NCBI RefSeq assembly: GCF_018324205.1
Contig: NZ_AP023356.1
Span: forward strand, 4,811,001-4,875,000
Length of the DNA stretch: 64,000 bases
Origin: Actinoplanes ianthinogenes
GTDB taxonomy: Bacteria; Actinomycetota; Actinomycetes; Mycobacteriales; Micromonosporaceae
Reading direction: 5' to 3'
Shown here piece after piece: positions 41,070 to 49,054 of the stretch. Positions within the stretch are counted from its first letter, which is position 1; each line of letters starts with the position of its first letter. The notes under the pieces were generated by a model. It made no database searches and had not been told where the DNA came from. It saw only the letters and a program-made list of their open reading frames with translations. The position numbers were made by a program, and so were the translations under genes.

Positions 41070-42659
41070 GTGCCCCGAGGCGACGGCCGATTGACCGACG
41101 ATCTCGACCCCCAGGAGCGCGGCCCCCAGGATGCCTGCGGCGTCTTCGGCGTCTGGGCCCCCGAGGAAGAGGTCGCCAAACTCACGTACTTCGGGCTCTA
41201 CGCACTGCAACACCGCGGTCAGGAGGCCGCCGGCATCGCGGTGAGTGACGGCTCCGGTGTCGTGGTCTACAAGGACGTCGGCCTGGTCTCCCAGGTCTTC
41301 GACGAGCCGACCCTGGCCAGTCTGCGCGGCCATCTCGCCATCGGCCACGCACGTTACTCCACCACCGGCGGATCCAACTGGGAAAACGCGCAGCCCACCA
41401 TCCGGGCCACCACGGCCGGCACCACGGTCGCGCTGGCGCACAACGGCAACCTGGTGAACACCGCCGAGCTGGCCAAGGAGGTCGCCGACCGCGGCCTCGA
41501 GGTGGGCGACGCCACCTCGGACACCGCTCTGGTCACCACCCTGCTCGCCGGCCGGCCGGACCTCTCGGTCGAGGCCGCCGCGATGGAGGTGCTGCCCACC
41601 CTGCGCGGCGCGTTCAGCTTCGTCTTCATGGACGAGCACACGCTTTACGCGGCGCGTGACCCGCAGGGCGTGCGCCCGCTGGTGCTCGGCCGGATGGAGC
41701 GCGGCTGGGTGGTCGCCAGCGAGACCGCCGCCCTGGACATCACCGGCGCCAGCTTCGTCCGCGAGGTCGAGCCCGGCGAGATCATCGCGATCGACGAGCG
41801 CGGCCTGCGCTCCTCGCGGTTCGCCGCCCCGGAGCCCAAGGGCTGCCTTTTCGAGTACGTGTACCTCGCCCGCCCGGACACCACCATCGCCGGCCGCAAC
41901 ATCTACGCCGCCCGCGTCGAGGTCGGCCGCAAGCTGGCCAAGGAGCACCCGGTCGAGGCCGACCTGGTGATCGGTGTCCCGGAGTCCGGCATCCCGGCCG
42001 CGATCGGTTACGCGGAGGCCTCCGGCATCCCGTACAGCGCCGGCTTCATGAAGAACGCGTATGTCGGCCGCACCTTCATCCAGCCCTCGCAGACCATCCG
42101 CCAGCTCGGCATCCGGCTCAAGCTGAACCCGCTGCGCGAGGTGGTCCGGGGCAAGCGGATCGTGGTGGTCGACGACTCGATCGTCCGGGGCAACACCCAG
42201 CGCGCCCAGATCCGGATGCTGCGCGAGGCCGGCGCACTCGAGGTGCACGTGCGGATCTCGTCCCCGCCGGTGAAGTGGCCGTGTTTCTACGGCATCGACT
42301 TCGCCACCCGGGCCGAGCTGATCGCCAACGGCCTGGAGCTCGACGGCATCCGCCGCTCGATCGGCGCGGACAGCCTGGGTTACGTCTCGCTGGACAACCT
42401 GGTCCAGGCGACCGAGCAGCCGAAAACCCGGCTCTGCATGGCCTGCTTCGACGGGGAGTACCCGATCGAGCTGCCGGCCGCCGACCTGATCGGCAAGCAC
42501 GTGCTGGAGGGTGTCGGCCGTCGCGCCGAGCAGGCGACCGACGCCGCGGTCAGCGAGCTCGAGGCCGATTACGAGGCCCGTGAGCACGCCGACGACCACA
42601 CGGCACCGGCGCCGCTGGTGGCCAGTCCGGGCGGCGCTTCGGCGCTGCACCATCCGTGA
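41070..42659 (+). CDS. purF: Amidophosphoribosyltransferase
   Basis: First committed step of purine synthesis: PRPP and glutamine give 5-phosphoribosylamine. The 529-residue protein carries a propeptide before DACGVFGVWAPEEEV, so the catalytic Cys is exposed after cleavage. The glutaminase domain shows LQHRGQEAAGIAV and HARYSTTGGSNWENAQP; the PRTase domain has RIVVVDDSIVRGNTQRAQIRMLREAGA. Cysteines near the end (PCFYGIDF; CMACFDGEYP) suggest an Fe-S cluster, as in the B. subtilis enzyme. GTG start. purM follows after 52 bp. Confidence 0.97.
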   Translation: MPRGDGRLTDDLDPQERGPQDACGVFGVWAPEEEVAKLTYFGLYALQHRGQEAAGIAVSDGSGVVVYKDVGLVSQVFDEPTLASLRGHLAIGHARYSTTGGSNWENAQPTIRATTAGTTVALAHNGNLVNTAELAKEVADRGLEVGDATSDTALVTTLLAGRPDLSVEAAAMEVLPTLRGAFSFVFMDEHTLYAARDPQGVRPLVLGRMERGWVVASETAALDITGASFVREVEPGEIIAIDERGLRSSRFAAPEPKGCLFEYVYLARPDTTIAGRNIYAARVEVGRKLAKEHPVEADLVIGVPESGIPAAIGYAEASGIPYSAGFMKNAYVGRTFIQPSQTIRQLGIRLKLNPLREVVRGKRIVVVDDSIVRGNTQRAQIRMLREAGALEVHVRISSPPVKWPCFYGIDFATRAELIANGLELDGIRRSIGADSLGYVSLDNLVQATEQPKTRLCMACFDGEYPIELPAADLIGKHVLEGVGRRAEQATDAAVSELEADYEAREHADDHTAPAPLVASPGGASALHHP

Positions 42660-42711
42660 CACGTTCTAATCAGCAAGTACCGCCTAGTCAGAAACCGCTA
42701 AGGGGAGAACC

Positions 42712-43860
42712 GTGACGCACGTGTCCGAGCGCAGTGCCGGATCGAACGGCGCTGAGGGCGGCGACAAACAGCCGTGGACGGCGGGCGCCGGCCGCGGGCC
42801 GCGCAAGCGCTCCGCGACGTATGCGGCGGCGGGTGTCTCGATCGACGCGGGTGACCGGGCCGTCGAGCTGCTCAAGGCCAAGGTCAAGAAGACCACCCGG
42901 CCCGAGGTGATGGGTGACCTCGGCGGCTTCTCCGGACTGTTCCGGCTGAACGCTGCGAAGTACAAGAGTCCAATCCTGGCCTCGTCCACCGACGGTGTGG
43001 GCACCAAGCTGGTCATCGCCCAGCAGCTCGACATCCACGACACGATCGGCATCGACCTGGTCGCCATGGTTGTCGACGACCTGGTGGCCTGCGGCGCCGA
43101 GCCGCTGTTCCTGCTCGACTACATCGCCTGCGGCGAGGTGGTGCCGGACAAGATCGCCGAGATCGGCGCCGGCATCGCGGACGGCTGCCGGTACGCGGGT
43201 TGTGCCCTGCTCGGCGGCGAGACCGCCGAGCACCCGGGCGTCCTGCGCCCGGACGAGTACGACGTTTCCGCCACTGGCGTCGGCGTCGTCGAGGAGAGCG
43301 AGATCCTCGGCCAGGACCGGGTCGAGGCCGGCGACGCGGTGATCGCGATGCGCTCCTCCGGCCTGCACTCCAACGGGTACTCCCTGGTCCGCCACGTCCT
43401 GCTGGGCGCCGGCCGGATGCGCCTGGACACCGTGGTCGACGACTTCGGCACCTCGCGCACCCTGGGCGAGGAGCTGCTCACCCCCACCAAGATCTACGCC
43501 AAGGACTGCCTGGGCCTGATCGAGGAGACCGACGTCCGGGCGTTCTCGCACATCACCGGCGGCGGCATCCCCGGCAACCTGAACCGGGTGCTGCCCGGCA
43601 CGCTGGACGCCGTGGTCGACCGGTCCACCTGGCGCCCCCAGCCCATCTTCGACCTGATCCAGGCCAAGGGCCGGATCGAGGACTCGGAGATGGAGGCCAC
43701 CTTCAACATGGGTGTCGGCATGTTCGCGATCGTCTCCTCCGACGACGCGGACCGCGCGATGGCCTACCTGGCCGGTCGCGGGGTCGAGGCGTGGCAGGTC
43801 GGCGAGGTCATCGAGGGCTCCGGACAGGTGCAGATGATGGGCTCCTACACCCGGGGCTGA
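42712..43860 (+). CDS. purM: Phosphoribosylformylglycinamidine cyclo-ligase
   Basis: Makes aminoimidazole ribonucleotide (AIR) from FGAM with ATP. The 382-residue enzyme has a polar 33-residue N-terminal extension, then TYAAAGVSIDAGDRAVELLK, STDGVGTKLVIAQ, GIDLVAMVVDDLVACGAEPLFLLDYIACG, GGETAEHPGV and ITGGGIPGNLNRVLP. GTG start with GGGGAGA upstream. It is the second gene after purF and ends at a strong terminator. Confidence 0.97.
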   Translation: MTHVSERSAGSNGAEGGDKQPWTAGAGRGPRKRSATYAAAGVSIDAGDRAVELLKAKVKKTTRPEVMGDLGGFSGLFRLNAAKYKSPILASSTDGVGTKLVIAQQLDIHDTIGIDLVAMVVDDLVACGAEPLFLLDYIACGEVVPDKIAEIGAGIADGCRYAGCALLGGETAEHPGVLRPDEYDVSATGVGVVEESEILGQDRVEAGDAVIAMRSSGLHSNGYSLVRHVLLGAGRMRLDTVVDDFGTSRTLGEELLTPTKIYAKDCLGLIEETDVRAFSHITGGGIPGNLNRVLPGTLDAVVDRSTWRPQPIFDLIQAKGRIEDSEMEATFNMGVGMFAIVSSDDADRAMAYLAGRGVEAWQVGEVIEGSGQVQMMGSYTRG

Positions 43861-43920
43861 CCGTGAGTGACGGTGACCGCTCAGACGTGAGTCTGGTTCG
43901 CCATAGGTCCACCATGAAAT

Positions 43921-43959
43921 GATCCGTGTGTGCCGATGTCCGGCACATACGGATCTTTC
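43921..43959 (+). terminator. Terminator after purM
   Basis: A 15-bp stem with one G-T pair (GATCCGTGTGTGCCG / CGGCACATACGGATC), 5-nt loop, followed by TTT. It separates the purFM unit from the RiPP cassette. Confidence 0.8.
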
Positions 43960-44025
43960 GCATGAGTTCTGGACCGCGAGGCCTAGCCTGGCCCTGTGTC
44001 ATGGGTGCCGGACGGGAGGTACGCG

Positions 44026-45150
44026 ATGGCGGACGCGTGGAACGGGATGCGGGGCATCTCGGCGGAACCCTCTTACGTAGTGATGCAGCCGACTACTCTG
44101 TGCAATCTGGCTTGCGGCTACTGTTACCTGCCGCTCCGGCGGGAGAACCGGAAGATGCCGGTGGCCGTCGCCGAGGCGGTGGCCGCCGAGGTCGCCGGGT
44201 TCGCCCGGTCGGGCCGGTTCTCCGTGGTGTGGCACGGCGGTGAGCCGCTCGCGGCCGGGCCGGCCCACCTGGCCGCGCTGTTCGCGCCGTTCGGCGCCGG
44301 CGTGGAGCATCACGTGCAGACCAACGCGACGCTGATCGACGACGCCTGGTGCGAGTTCTTCGTGGCGCACGACGTCCGGGTCAGCGTGAGCGTGGACGGC
44401 CCCCGGGCACACAACGGTGACCGGGTGGACAGGGCCGGCAAACCGGCCTACGACCTGATCGCCAAGGGGATCGCGGCGCTGCGCCGGCACCGGATCCCGT
44501 TCTCCACCCTGTGCGTGGTGGCCGATCCGCGTCCCGGCCTGGCCACCGAGCTCTACGACTACTTCCTCGGCCTGGGCTGCGAGGTGCTCGGGATCAACGT
44601 GGAGGAGCAGGAGGGGGTCAACCTCCGGCTGAACCGGCACGATCCGGCCGCGGTGAGCGCGTTCTGGGCCGAGCTGGTCGGCGCCTGGCGGGCGGCGCCC
44701 CGGATCCACCTGCGCGAGGTGGAGTGGTCGCTGCGCTACACCGCGGCGGTCCTCGACGGCACCGCCGACGACCTGCTGCCCCGGCAGCTGGATCCGATCC
44801 CCACGGTGGCGCACGACGGCTCGGTGGTGCTCCTCTCGCCCGAGCTGGCCGGCTTCCACGACCCGCGGTACGGCGACTTCACCAGCGGCAACGTGCTCAC
44901 CACCCCGCTGCGCCAGATCCTGGCGAACGCGGCCGCCACACCCTGGATCGGCGAGTTCCTGGACGGGGTCGAGGCGTGCCGGCGGAGTTGTCCGTACTTC
45001 GGCTTCTGTGGCGGGGCTCACGCCGCCAACCGCTACTTCGAACACGGCAGGTTCGACGTCACCGAGACGAACCACTGCCGGAACAGCAAGATTCGCCTAC
45101 TGGAGGGAGTGCTGGATCATGCCCGAGATCACGAGCCCACGGCTGTCTGA
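44026..45150 (+). CDS. amcB: Cyclophane-forming radical SAM/SPASM peptide maturase (AmcB type)
   Basis: A 374-residue radical SAM enzyme. The 4Fe-4S motif is CNLACGYC (Cys26, 30, 33), VWHGGEPLA is the GGEP-type SAM-binding motif, and the C-terminal SPASM-like region has CRRSCPYFGFCGG and NHC. A Cys-poor substrate peptide gene overlaps its end. Three-residue cyclophane-forming maturases crosslink an aromatic ring to the side chain of a residue two positions on. ATG 44026 has GGGAGG 6 nt upstream; a GTG at 43996 is less likely. The AmcB name rests on the paired peptide and my recall of that family. Confidence 0.85.
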   Translation: MADAWNGMRGISAEPSYVVMQPTTLCNLACGYCYLPLRRENRKMPVAVAEAVAAEVAGFARSGRFSVVWHGGEPLAAGPAHLAALFAPFGAGVEHHVQTNATLIDDAWCEFFVAHDVRVSVSVDGPRAHNGDRVDRAGKPAYDLIAKGIAALRRHRIPFSTLCVVADPRPGLATELYDYFLGLGCEVLGINVEEQEGVNLRLNRHDPAAVSAFWAELVGAWRAAPRIHLREVEWSLRYTAAVLDGTADDLLPRQLDPIPTVAHDGSVVLLSPELAGFHDPRYGDFTSGNVLTTPLRQILANAAATPWIGEFLDGVEACRRSCPYFGFCGGAHAANRYFEHGRFDVTETNHCRNSKIRLLEGVLDHARDHEPTAV

Positions 45151-45346
45151 CGGCGTGGAGACGGATCCGGTGACGGCACGGGTGCACGAGACCCGGGACG
45201 GGCTCGCCGCGCTCATCGCGGAGGCGGAGACGGCTCGCCGGCAACGCGCCGAGGAGGCAACGCCCGAGAGCGGCTCGGCGGTGTGCGCCTGGAACCACTT
45301 CGAGAACATTCCTACGTTCTACAACTGGAACAACCGGCCACGCTGA
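45119..45346 (+). CDS. amcA: RiPP precursor peptide (AmcA type)
   Basis: A 75-residue peptide, ATG 45119, GGAGGGAG about 9 nt upstream, overlapping the maturase end by 32 bp. Leader: MPEITSPRLSDGVETDPVTA and an Ala/Glu/Arg-rich helix (28-47). Core: residues 56-75, CAWNHFENIPTFYNWNNRPR, dense in aromatic and Asn residues. Three Ω-X-N triplets are visible: FEN (61-63), FYN (67-69) and WNN (70-72), with WNH (58-60) as a possible fourth. These are the expected sites of three-residue cyclophanes. No protease, exporter or self-resistance gene is adjacent. Confidence 0.85.
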   Translation: MPEITSPRLSDGVETDPVTARVHETRDGLAALIAEAETARRQRAEEATPESGSAVCAWNHFENIPTFYNWNNRPR

Positions 45347-45520
45347 GCCGGCTCCGGCACGCGCCCACGCGAACGGAACACGTGGGTGACCGGCAGCTGG
45401 CGACGCTGGAGCGAGGTCGGGGGCCCATGCGAACGAGAACACGCGGTGGGCGGTTTCCGGCAACGCTGGAGCGAGGCTCGGTCGAAGCCCACGCGGACAC
45501 AGCCCGCGTGGGCTTCAGTG
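45340..45520. repeat. Imperfect 60-bp tandem repeat after amcA
   Basis: About three degenerate copies, each starting ACGCTGRGC (45341, 45403, 45463), with ACGCTGGAGCGAGG identical in copies two and three and GCGAACG-AACACG shared by copies one and two. The array lies in the gap between converging amcA and the DUF3073 gene. Confidence 0.6.
45484..45516 (+). terminator. Terminator of the amcBA unit
   Basis: A perfect 13-bp stem (GAAGCCCACGCGG / CCGCGTGGGCTTC) with a 7-nt loop, inside the third repeat copy. Confidence 0.75.
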
Positions 45521-45554
45521 CAACCGTAGGAGTTGGGTGACCGCGACACACGGA

Positions 45555-45577
45555 AGCACGCGGTCAGTCCGCGTGCT
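45555..45577 (-). terminator. Hairpin, probable terminator of DUF3073 gene
   Basis: AGCACGCGG / CCGCGTGCT with a 5-nt loop, 14 bp beyond the stop of the reverse-strand DUF3073 gene. Confidence 0.6.
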
Positions 45578-45591
45578 CTGTGCAATACGGG

Positions 45592-45807
45592 TCAAAGCCG
45601 CCTTGGCGGCGACCAGGAATCCTGGTCGTCGTCAGCGTCGTCCTCGTCATCGTCGACGAAATCTTCGTTGTCGTCGTCGAAATGACGGTCGGACTGGCGT
45701 GTTCCCGCCAGTTCGCGCTGCAAGGCGGTGAGGTCGGTGTTGGGGGAGTGATACTTCAACTCCCGCGCCACCTTCGTCTGCTTGGCCTTAGCACGGCCGC
45801 GCCCCAT
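45592..45807 (-). CDS. DUF3073 protein
   Basis: A 71-residue protein that begins MGRGRAKAKQTKVARELKYHSPNTD, the invariant start of the actinobacterial DUF3073 family, followed by an extremely acidic tail (HFDDDNEDFVDDDEDDADDDQD). In Streptomyces this gene sits directly after purM and before vdh. Here the RiPP cassette separates it from purM. The basic start and acidic tail suggest nucleic acid or ribosome contact, but function is unknown. Confidence 0.85.
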   Translation of the reverse strand: MGRGRAKAKQTKVARELKYHSPNTDLTALQRELAGTRQSDRHFDDDNEDFVDDDEDDADDDQDSWSPPRRL

Positions 45808-45932
45808 GGCTCGACCCCCTCGCACAGAATTCGGGGCAGCCCGAAGGCGGGCCCCGATGACGTCAGGCATCTCTCGTGGGTCTTACGGTACATGGACGAT
45901 GCCGTCTTCGGCACCTCGGGTTGCGTGTGACA

Positions 45933-45975
45933 CTGCCGCGCGTCGCGGTTCTCTTTTTCCGACGCCGCGCGGCAG
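45933..45975 (-). terminator. Candidate terminator after vdh
   Basis: CTGCCGCGCG (45933-45942) pairs with CGCGCGGCAG (45966-45975); the 23-nt loop is A-rich on the reverse strand and could itself pair TCG with CGA. It lies between the vdh stop and the DUF3073 start. Confidence 0.5.
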
Positions 45976-46000
45976 GCCCTGAACCGGTCCAGCGGGGCGG

Positions 46001-47080
46001 CTACCGGAGGTAGATCGAACGCAGGCGACCGACCTCCGCCATGCGACGCTCGGCGAGCCGGTCGGCGGCCACCGCCGGCGGTACGCCCTCGACATCGGCG
46101 AGCTGAAGGATGCGCCGGGTGGTGTCGAAGATGGCGGTCGCCCGCAGTTTCGCCCGATCGAAGTTGAAGCCCTCGATCTCGTCGGCCACCTGGATCACGC
46201 CGCCGGCGTTCACCACGTAGTCCGGGGTGTAAAGGATCTTGCGGTCGTCGAGCAGCTTGCCGATGCCCGGGTGGGCGAGCTGGTTGTTGGCCGCGCCGGT
46301 GACGACCTTGGCCCGCAGCACCGGGACCGTGTCGTCGTTGAGCGCGCCGCCCAGGGCGCACGGCGCGTACACGTCGAGGTCGGCGGTGATCAGAGCCTGG
46401 TTGTCCGCCGCCAGCTCGATCTCCGGGTGGGTGGTCCGGGCCCACTCCAGGGCGGCCGGGTTCACGTCGGTGGCGACCACCGTGGCGCCGTCCTTGATCA
46501 GGTGGCCCACCAGGTACTTGCCGACCTTGCCCAGGCCGGAGACGCCCACCGTGCGACCGGCCAGCGTGGGGCTGCCCCAGGTGTGCTCGGCGGCCGCGCG
46601 CATGCCCTGGAAGACGCCCCAGGCGGTGAGCACGGAGGAGTCGCCGGCGCCGCCGTGCTCGACGCTGCGGCCGGTGACGTAACGGGTCTCGCGGGCGATC
46701 ACGTCCATGTCCGGCACGTAGGTGCCGACGTCGCAGGCGGTGTAGTAGCGGCCCTTGAGCGACTCGACGAACCGCCCGTACGCCCGCAGCAGCGCCTCGG
46801 ACTTCACGGTGGCCGGGTCACCCCAGATCACCGCCTTGCCGCCGCCCAGGTCCAGCCCGGCCAGCGCGTTCTTGTACGCCATCCCGCGGGACAGCTTGAG
46901 CACGTCGGCGAGCGCGTCCGCCTCGCTCGCGTACGGATAGAACCGGGTGCCGCCGAGGGCCGGCCCGAGGGCCGTCGAGTAGATCCCGATGATCGCTTTC
47001 AGGCCGGAGACCCGGTCCTGGCAGAAGACGACCTGTTCGTGCCCGGTGGCGTCGTTGCCGTCGGTGTCGAACACACCCAT
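46001..47080 (-). CDS. vdh: Leu/Val (Glu/Leu/Phe/Val) dehydrogenase
   Basis: A 359-residue NAD-dependent amino acid dehydrogenase: the catalytic lysine region GGGKAVIWGDP, FYPYASEADALADVLKLSRGMAYKNALAGLDLGGGK, and NAD-binding GRTVGVSGLGKVGKYLVGHLI. By homology with actinobacterial Vdh it oxidatively deaminates valine, leucine and isoleucine to 2-oxo acids. ATG 47080 has AGGAG 9 nt upstream. Gene order vdh next to DUF3073 and bldC matches Streptomyces. Substrate preference (Val or Leu) is not decidable. Confidence 0.9.
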   Translation of the reverse strand: MGVFDTDGNDATGHEQVVFCQDRVSGLKAIIGIYSTALGPALGGTRFYPYASEADALADVLKLSRGMAYKNALAGLDLGGGKAVIWGDPATVKSEALLRAYGRFVESLKGRYYTACDVGTYVPDMDVIARETRYVTGRSVEHGGAGDSSVLTAWGVFQGMRAAAEHTWGSPTLAGRTVGVSGLGKVGKYLVGHLIKDGATVVATDVNPAALEWARTTHPEIELAADNQALITADLDVYAPCALGGALNDDTVPVLRAKVVTGAANNQLAHPGIGKLLDDRKILYTPDYVVNAGGVIQVADEIEGFNFDRAKLRATAIFDTTRRILQLADVEGVPPAVAADRLAERRMAEVGRLRSIYLR

Positions 47081-47232
47081 CTTTCGTTCTCCTGATTCTT
47101 CGTGTGGGCCTTCGTGGGGCCCCGGACCCGGCGGGGTAGGCCGGACAAGGCGAAGCGTAGTCGCGCGAATGGCATGGGTATTACGCCCGCGCGGGAAGTT
47201 CCCCCCGGCCGGATTCGTGAAAGGATCGCGCC

Positions 47233-48072
47233 GTGCCGTCACTGTTCGCGTCGTACCTACGGGTTTACGAGCCGCTGACCGCCTTCGACCGGGAGCGGCA
47301 GGTCTTCTGGCGCCGCTATGCCAAGGAGGGCCGCGACCTCGGTCCGGTCGAGGGCCCGGTCCGGCAGCGCACCGCCGTGCTCGAGGCGCTCGGGGCCGGC
47401 TGGACCAGGCTGCCCGACCTGCCCGACGAGGCGTACGTCCTGGAGTGGGAGAACTCGCTGCTGGTCTGCCCGTGGAACCTGCGTCTGCGGGTCGCCGAGG
47501 CGGCCCTGAACGCCCGGGACGGCGTGCCCGCGGTGCTGGCCGACGCCTTCGTCCCGCCGGTGCTGGCCGGGCAGGCCAAGGCCGTGGTGGAGGACTGGCG
47601 CAGCGGGGCACGGGTGCTGGAGCAGGGCGTGCCCCGGGTGCACGAGCAGATCGCCACCTGGGGAGTGCCGCTGCGCTGGTTCGCGTTCGTCGACCTGGAC
47701 GAGCGGGAGATCTCGCTGACCGCCCGGCGGCGCACACTGCGTTACCGCACGGAGATCTCCAAGGCCCGCCGGCGGGCGCACCGGGCGGTCTCGGTGCTGC
47801 GCAAGTCCCTGGGCGACGCCCCGATCACCGAGGCGGTCGAGGAGGGCACCCGGTGGCTGGAGGAGTTCCATCCCCGGTCGGTCGTCGAGCTCGATTACGG
47901 CGGCCTGGTCAACCTCCTTCCGGAGGACAAGCTCCACGAGGACGATTCACCCGGACTGGTGGCTGCCGGGCTTTCGGCACTGTCCCGGGGTGAGGCCGAC
48001 GCGGCCGGCGAGGCGTACGAAAAGCTGGTCGCTAGATGGCGAGTTGTCCAGCTTCTGGAGCGGTGTAACTGA
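47233..48072 (+). CDS. Hypothetical protein, 279 aa
   Basis: A soluble, mostly helical protein (SLFASYLRVYEPLTAFDRERQVFWRRYAKEGRDLGPVEGP; VLEWENSLLVCPWNLRLRVAEAAL; ISKARRRAHRAVSVLRKSLGD). The pattern recurs next to bldC/vdh in actinobacteria, but I do not know a function. GTG 47233. Divergent from vdh with a 152-bp gap. No catalytic motif was recognised. Confidence 0.7.
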   Translation: MPSLFASYLRVYEPLTAFDRERQVFWRRYAKEGRDLGPVEGPVRQRTAVLEALGAGWTRLPDLPDEAYVLEWENSLLVCPWNLRLRVAEAALNARDGVPAVLADAFVPPVLAGQAKAVVEDWRSGARVLEQGVPRVHEQIATWGVPLRWFAFVDLDEREISLTARRRTLRYRTEISKARRRAHRAVSVLRKSLGDAPITEAVEEGTRWLEEFHPRSVVELDYGGLVNLLPEDKLHEDDSPGLVAAGLSALSRGEADAAGEAYEKLVARWRVVQLLERCN

Positions 48073-48301
48073 CCTGCAGAAATAGGACAGACTGGGAAGT
48101 TCTGCCGCTGCTGGAAGCGCTCCCGAAGCGAACACTCTTCGTAATCGCTGCCCGGCGAAGCGTGATAATCGGACTAAACGAGACACTATCTGGCGTAGAA
48201 AACACGCAAAAATCGGGCATGCTTCATCCGTCTATCTGGGGACGTTCGTCCGTTCGGCCCATGTCGGACATCGGGGACTAGCCGGACCATGAGAGACGCA
48301 C

Positions 48302-48330
48302 CGGCCGGCGGGACCCCGGCCGATGTTTTT
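48302..48330 (+). terminator. Terminator or attenuator in the bldC leader
   Basis: CGGCCGG (48302-48308) and CCGGCCG (48316-48322) form a perfect stem with a 7-nt loop, followed by ATGTTTTT. A U-tract terminator 24 nt before the bldC start is unusual in this GC-rich genome. GGAGGAG for bldC lies just downstream at 48341. Confidence 0.6.
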
Positions 48331-48353
48331 AGGTACCTGTGGAGGAGTGACCG

Positions 48354-48563
48354 ATGGCATCGCGTACGCACGATCCTGAGCCGCTACTAACGCCGGCCGA
48401 GGTGGCGTCGATGTTCCGTGTCGACCCGAAGACCGTCACCCGGTGGGCGAAGGCGGGCAAGCTCAGCGCTATTCGCACGCTCGGCGGCCACCGTCGCTAC
48501 CGGGAGTCGGAGGTTCGCGCCCTGCTGCAAGGGCAGATTCCCACGCAGCGTCAGGGTGACTGA
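48354..48563 (+). CDS. bldC: Developmental regulator BldC
   Basis: A 69-residue MerR-like single-domain DNA-binding protein: LLTPAEVASMFRVDPKTVTRWAKAGKLSAIRTLGGHRRYRESEVRALL. BldC controls the onset of development in Streptomyces and binds direct repeats cooperatively. ATG with GGAGGAG at 6-12 nt upstream. The context (purM, DUF3073, vdh, bldC) agrees. A U-tract hairpin stands in its leader. Confidence 0.96.
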   Translation: MASRTHDPEPLLTPAEVASMFRVDPKTVTRWAKAGKLSAIRTLGGHRRYRESEVRALLQGQIPTQRQGD

Positions 48564-48585
48564 CCGGTTCGACCTAGATCGTTGT

Positions 48586-48620
48586 AAGGGGCGTGCGCTG
48601 GGGAAGGCGTATCGCCCCTT
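48586..48620 (+). terminator. Terminator after bldC
   Basis: AAGGGGCG (48586-48593) pairs with CGCCCCTT (48613-48620), followed by CTTCGTTTCC, 23 bp after the stop. The loop is long (19 nt). Confidence 0.55.
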
Positions 48621-48670
48621 CTTCGTTTCCCCGGTTCGGCCCGTTTCCTAGATCAACGACCTGGCGCCGG

Positions 48671-49042
48671 TCAGGATACGAGCACCGCGACAGTTCCTTC
48701 GGCGCCGCGGCGGATCCGGCTGCCGAGCATGGTCAGGCGCCCGATCAGGCCGTACTTGCGCTTCAGGGTCGCGCTGACCCGGGCCAGGTCGGCGCTGTCA
48801 CCGATCCGGGCGGTGGCCTCGATCGGCTCACCGGTGGGGTTGCCGCGCATGTCGCAGGCGGCCACGGTGACCCGCCCACTGTTCTTGATCCGCTTCAGCT
48901 TGCCGCTGCCGGCCACCGTCCAGAACGCCAGCCCACTGCCGTCCGGGACCACCCACAGCGGGGTCGGCACCGCCCGGCCGTCCTTGCGGAACGTCGTGAG
49001 CAGGACGTACTTCTCCGAGGCGAGTTGCTCCAAGGCGGTCAC
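48671..49042 (-). CDS. PPOX-class F420-dependent oxidoreductase
   Basis: A 123-residue split beta-barrel flavin/F420 enzyme: EKYVLLTTFRKDGRAVPTPLWVVPDGSGLAFWTVAGSGKLKRIKNSGRVTVAACDMRGNPTGEP. Members reduce diverse substrates with F420H2 or are FMN-linked; the reaction here is unknown. Divergent from the methyltransferase gene with a 12-bp gap, which is short for two promoters. Confidence 0.85.
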   Translation of the reverse strand: MTALEQLASEKYVLLTTFRKDGRAVPTPLWVVPDGSGLAFWTVAGSGKLKRIKNSGRVTVAACDMRGNPTGEPIEATARIGDSADLARVSATLKRKYGLIGRLTMLGSRIRRGAEGTVAVLVS

Positions 49043-49054
49043 TCCTCAAGAGTA

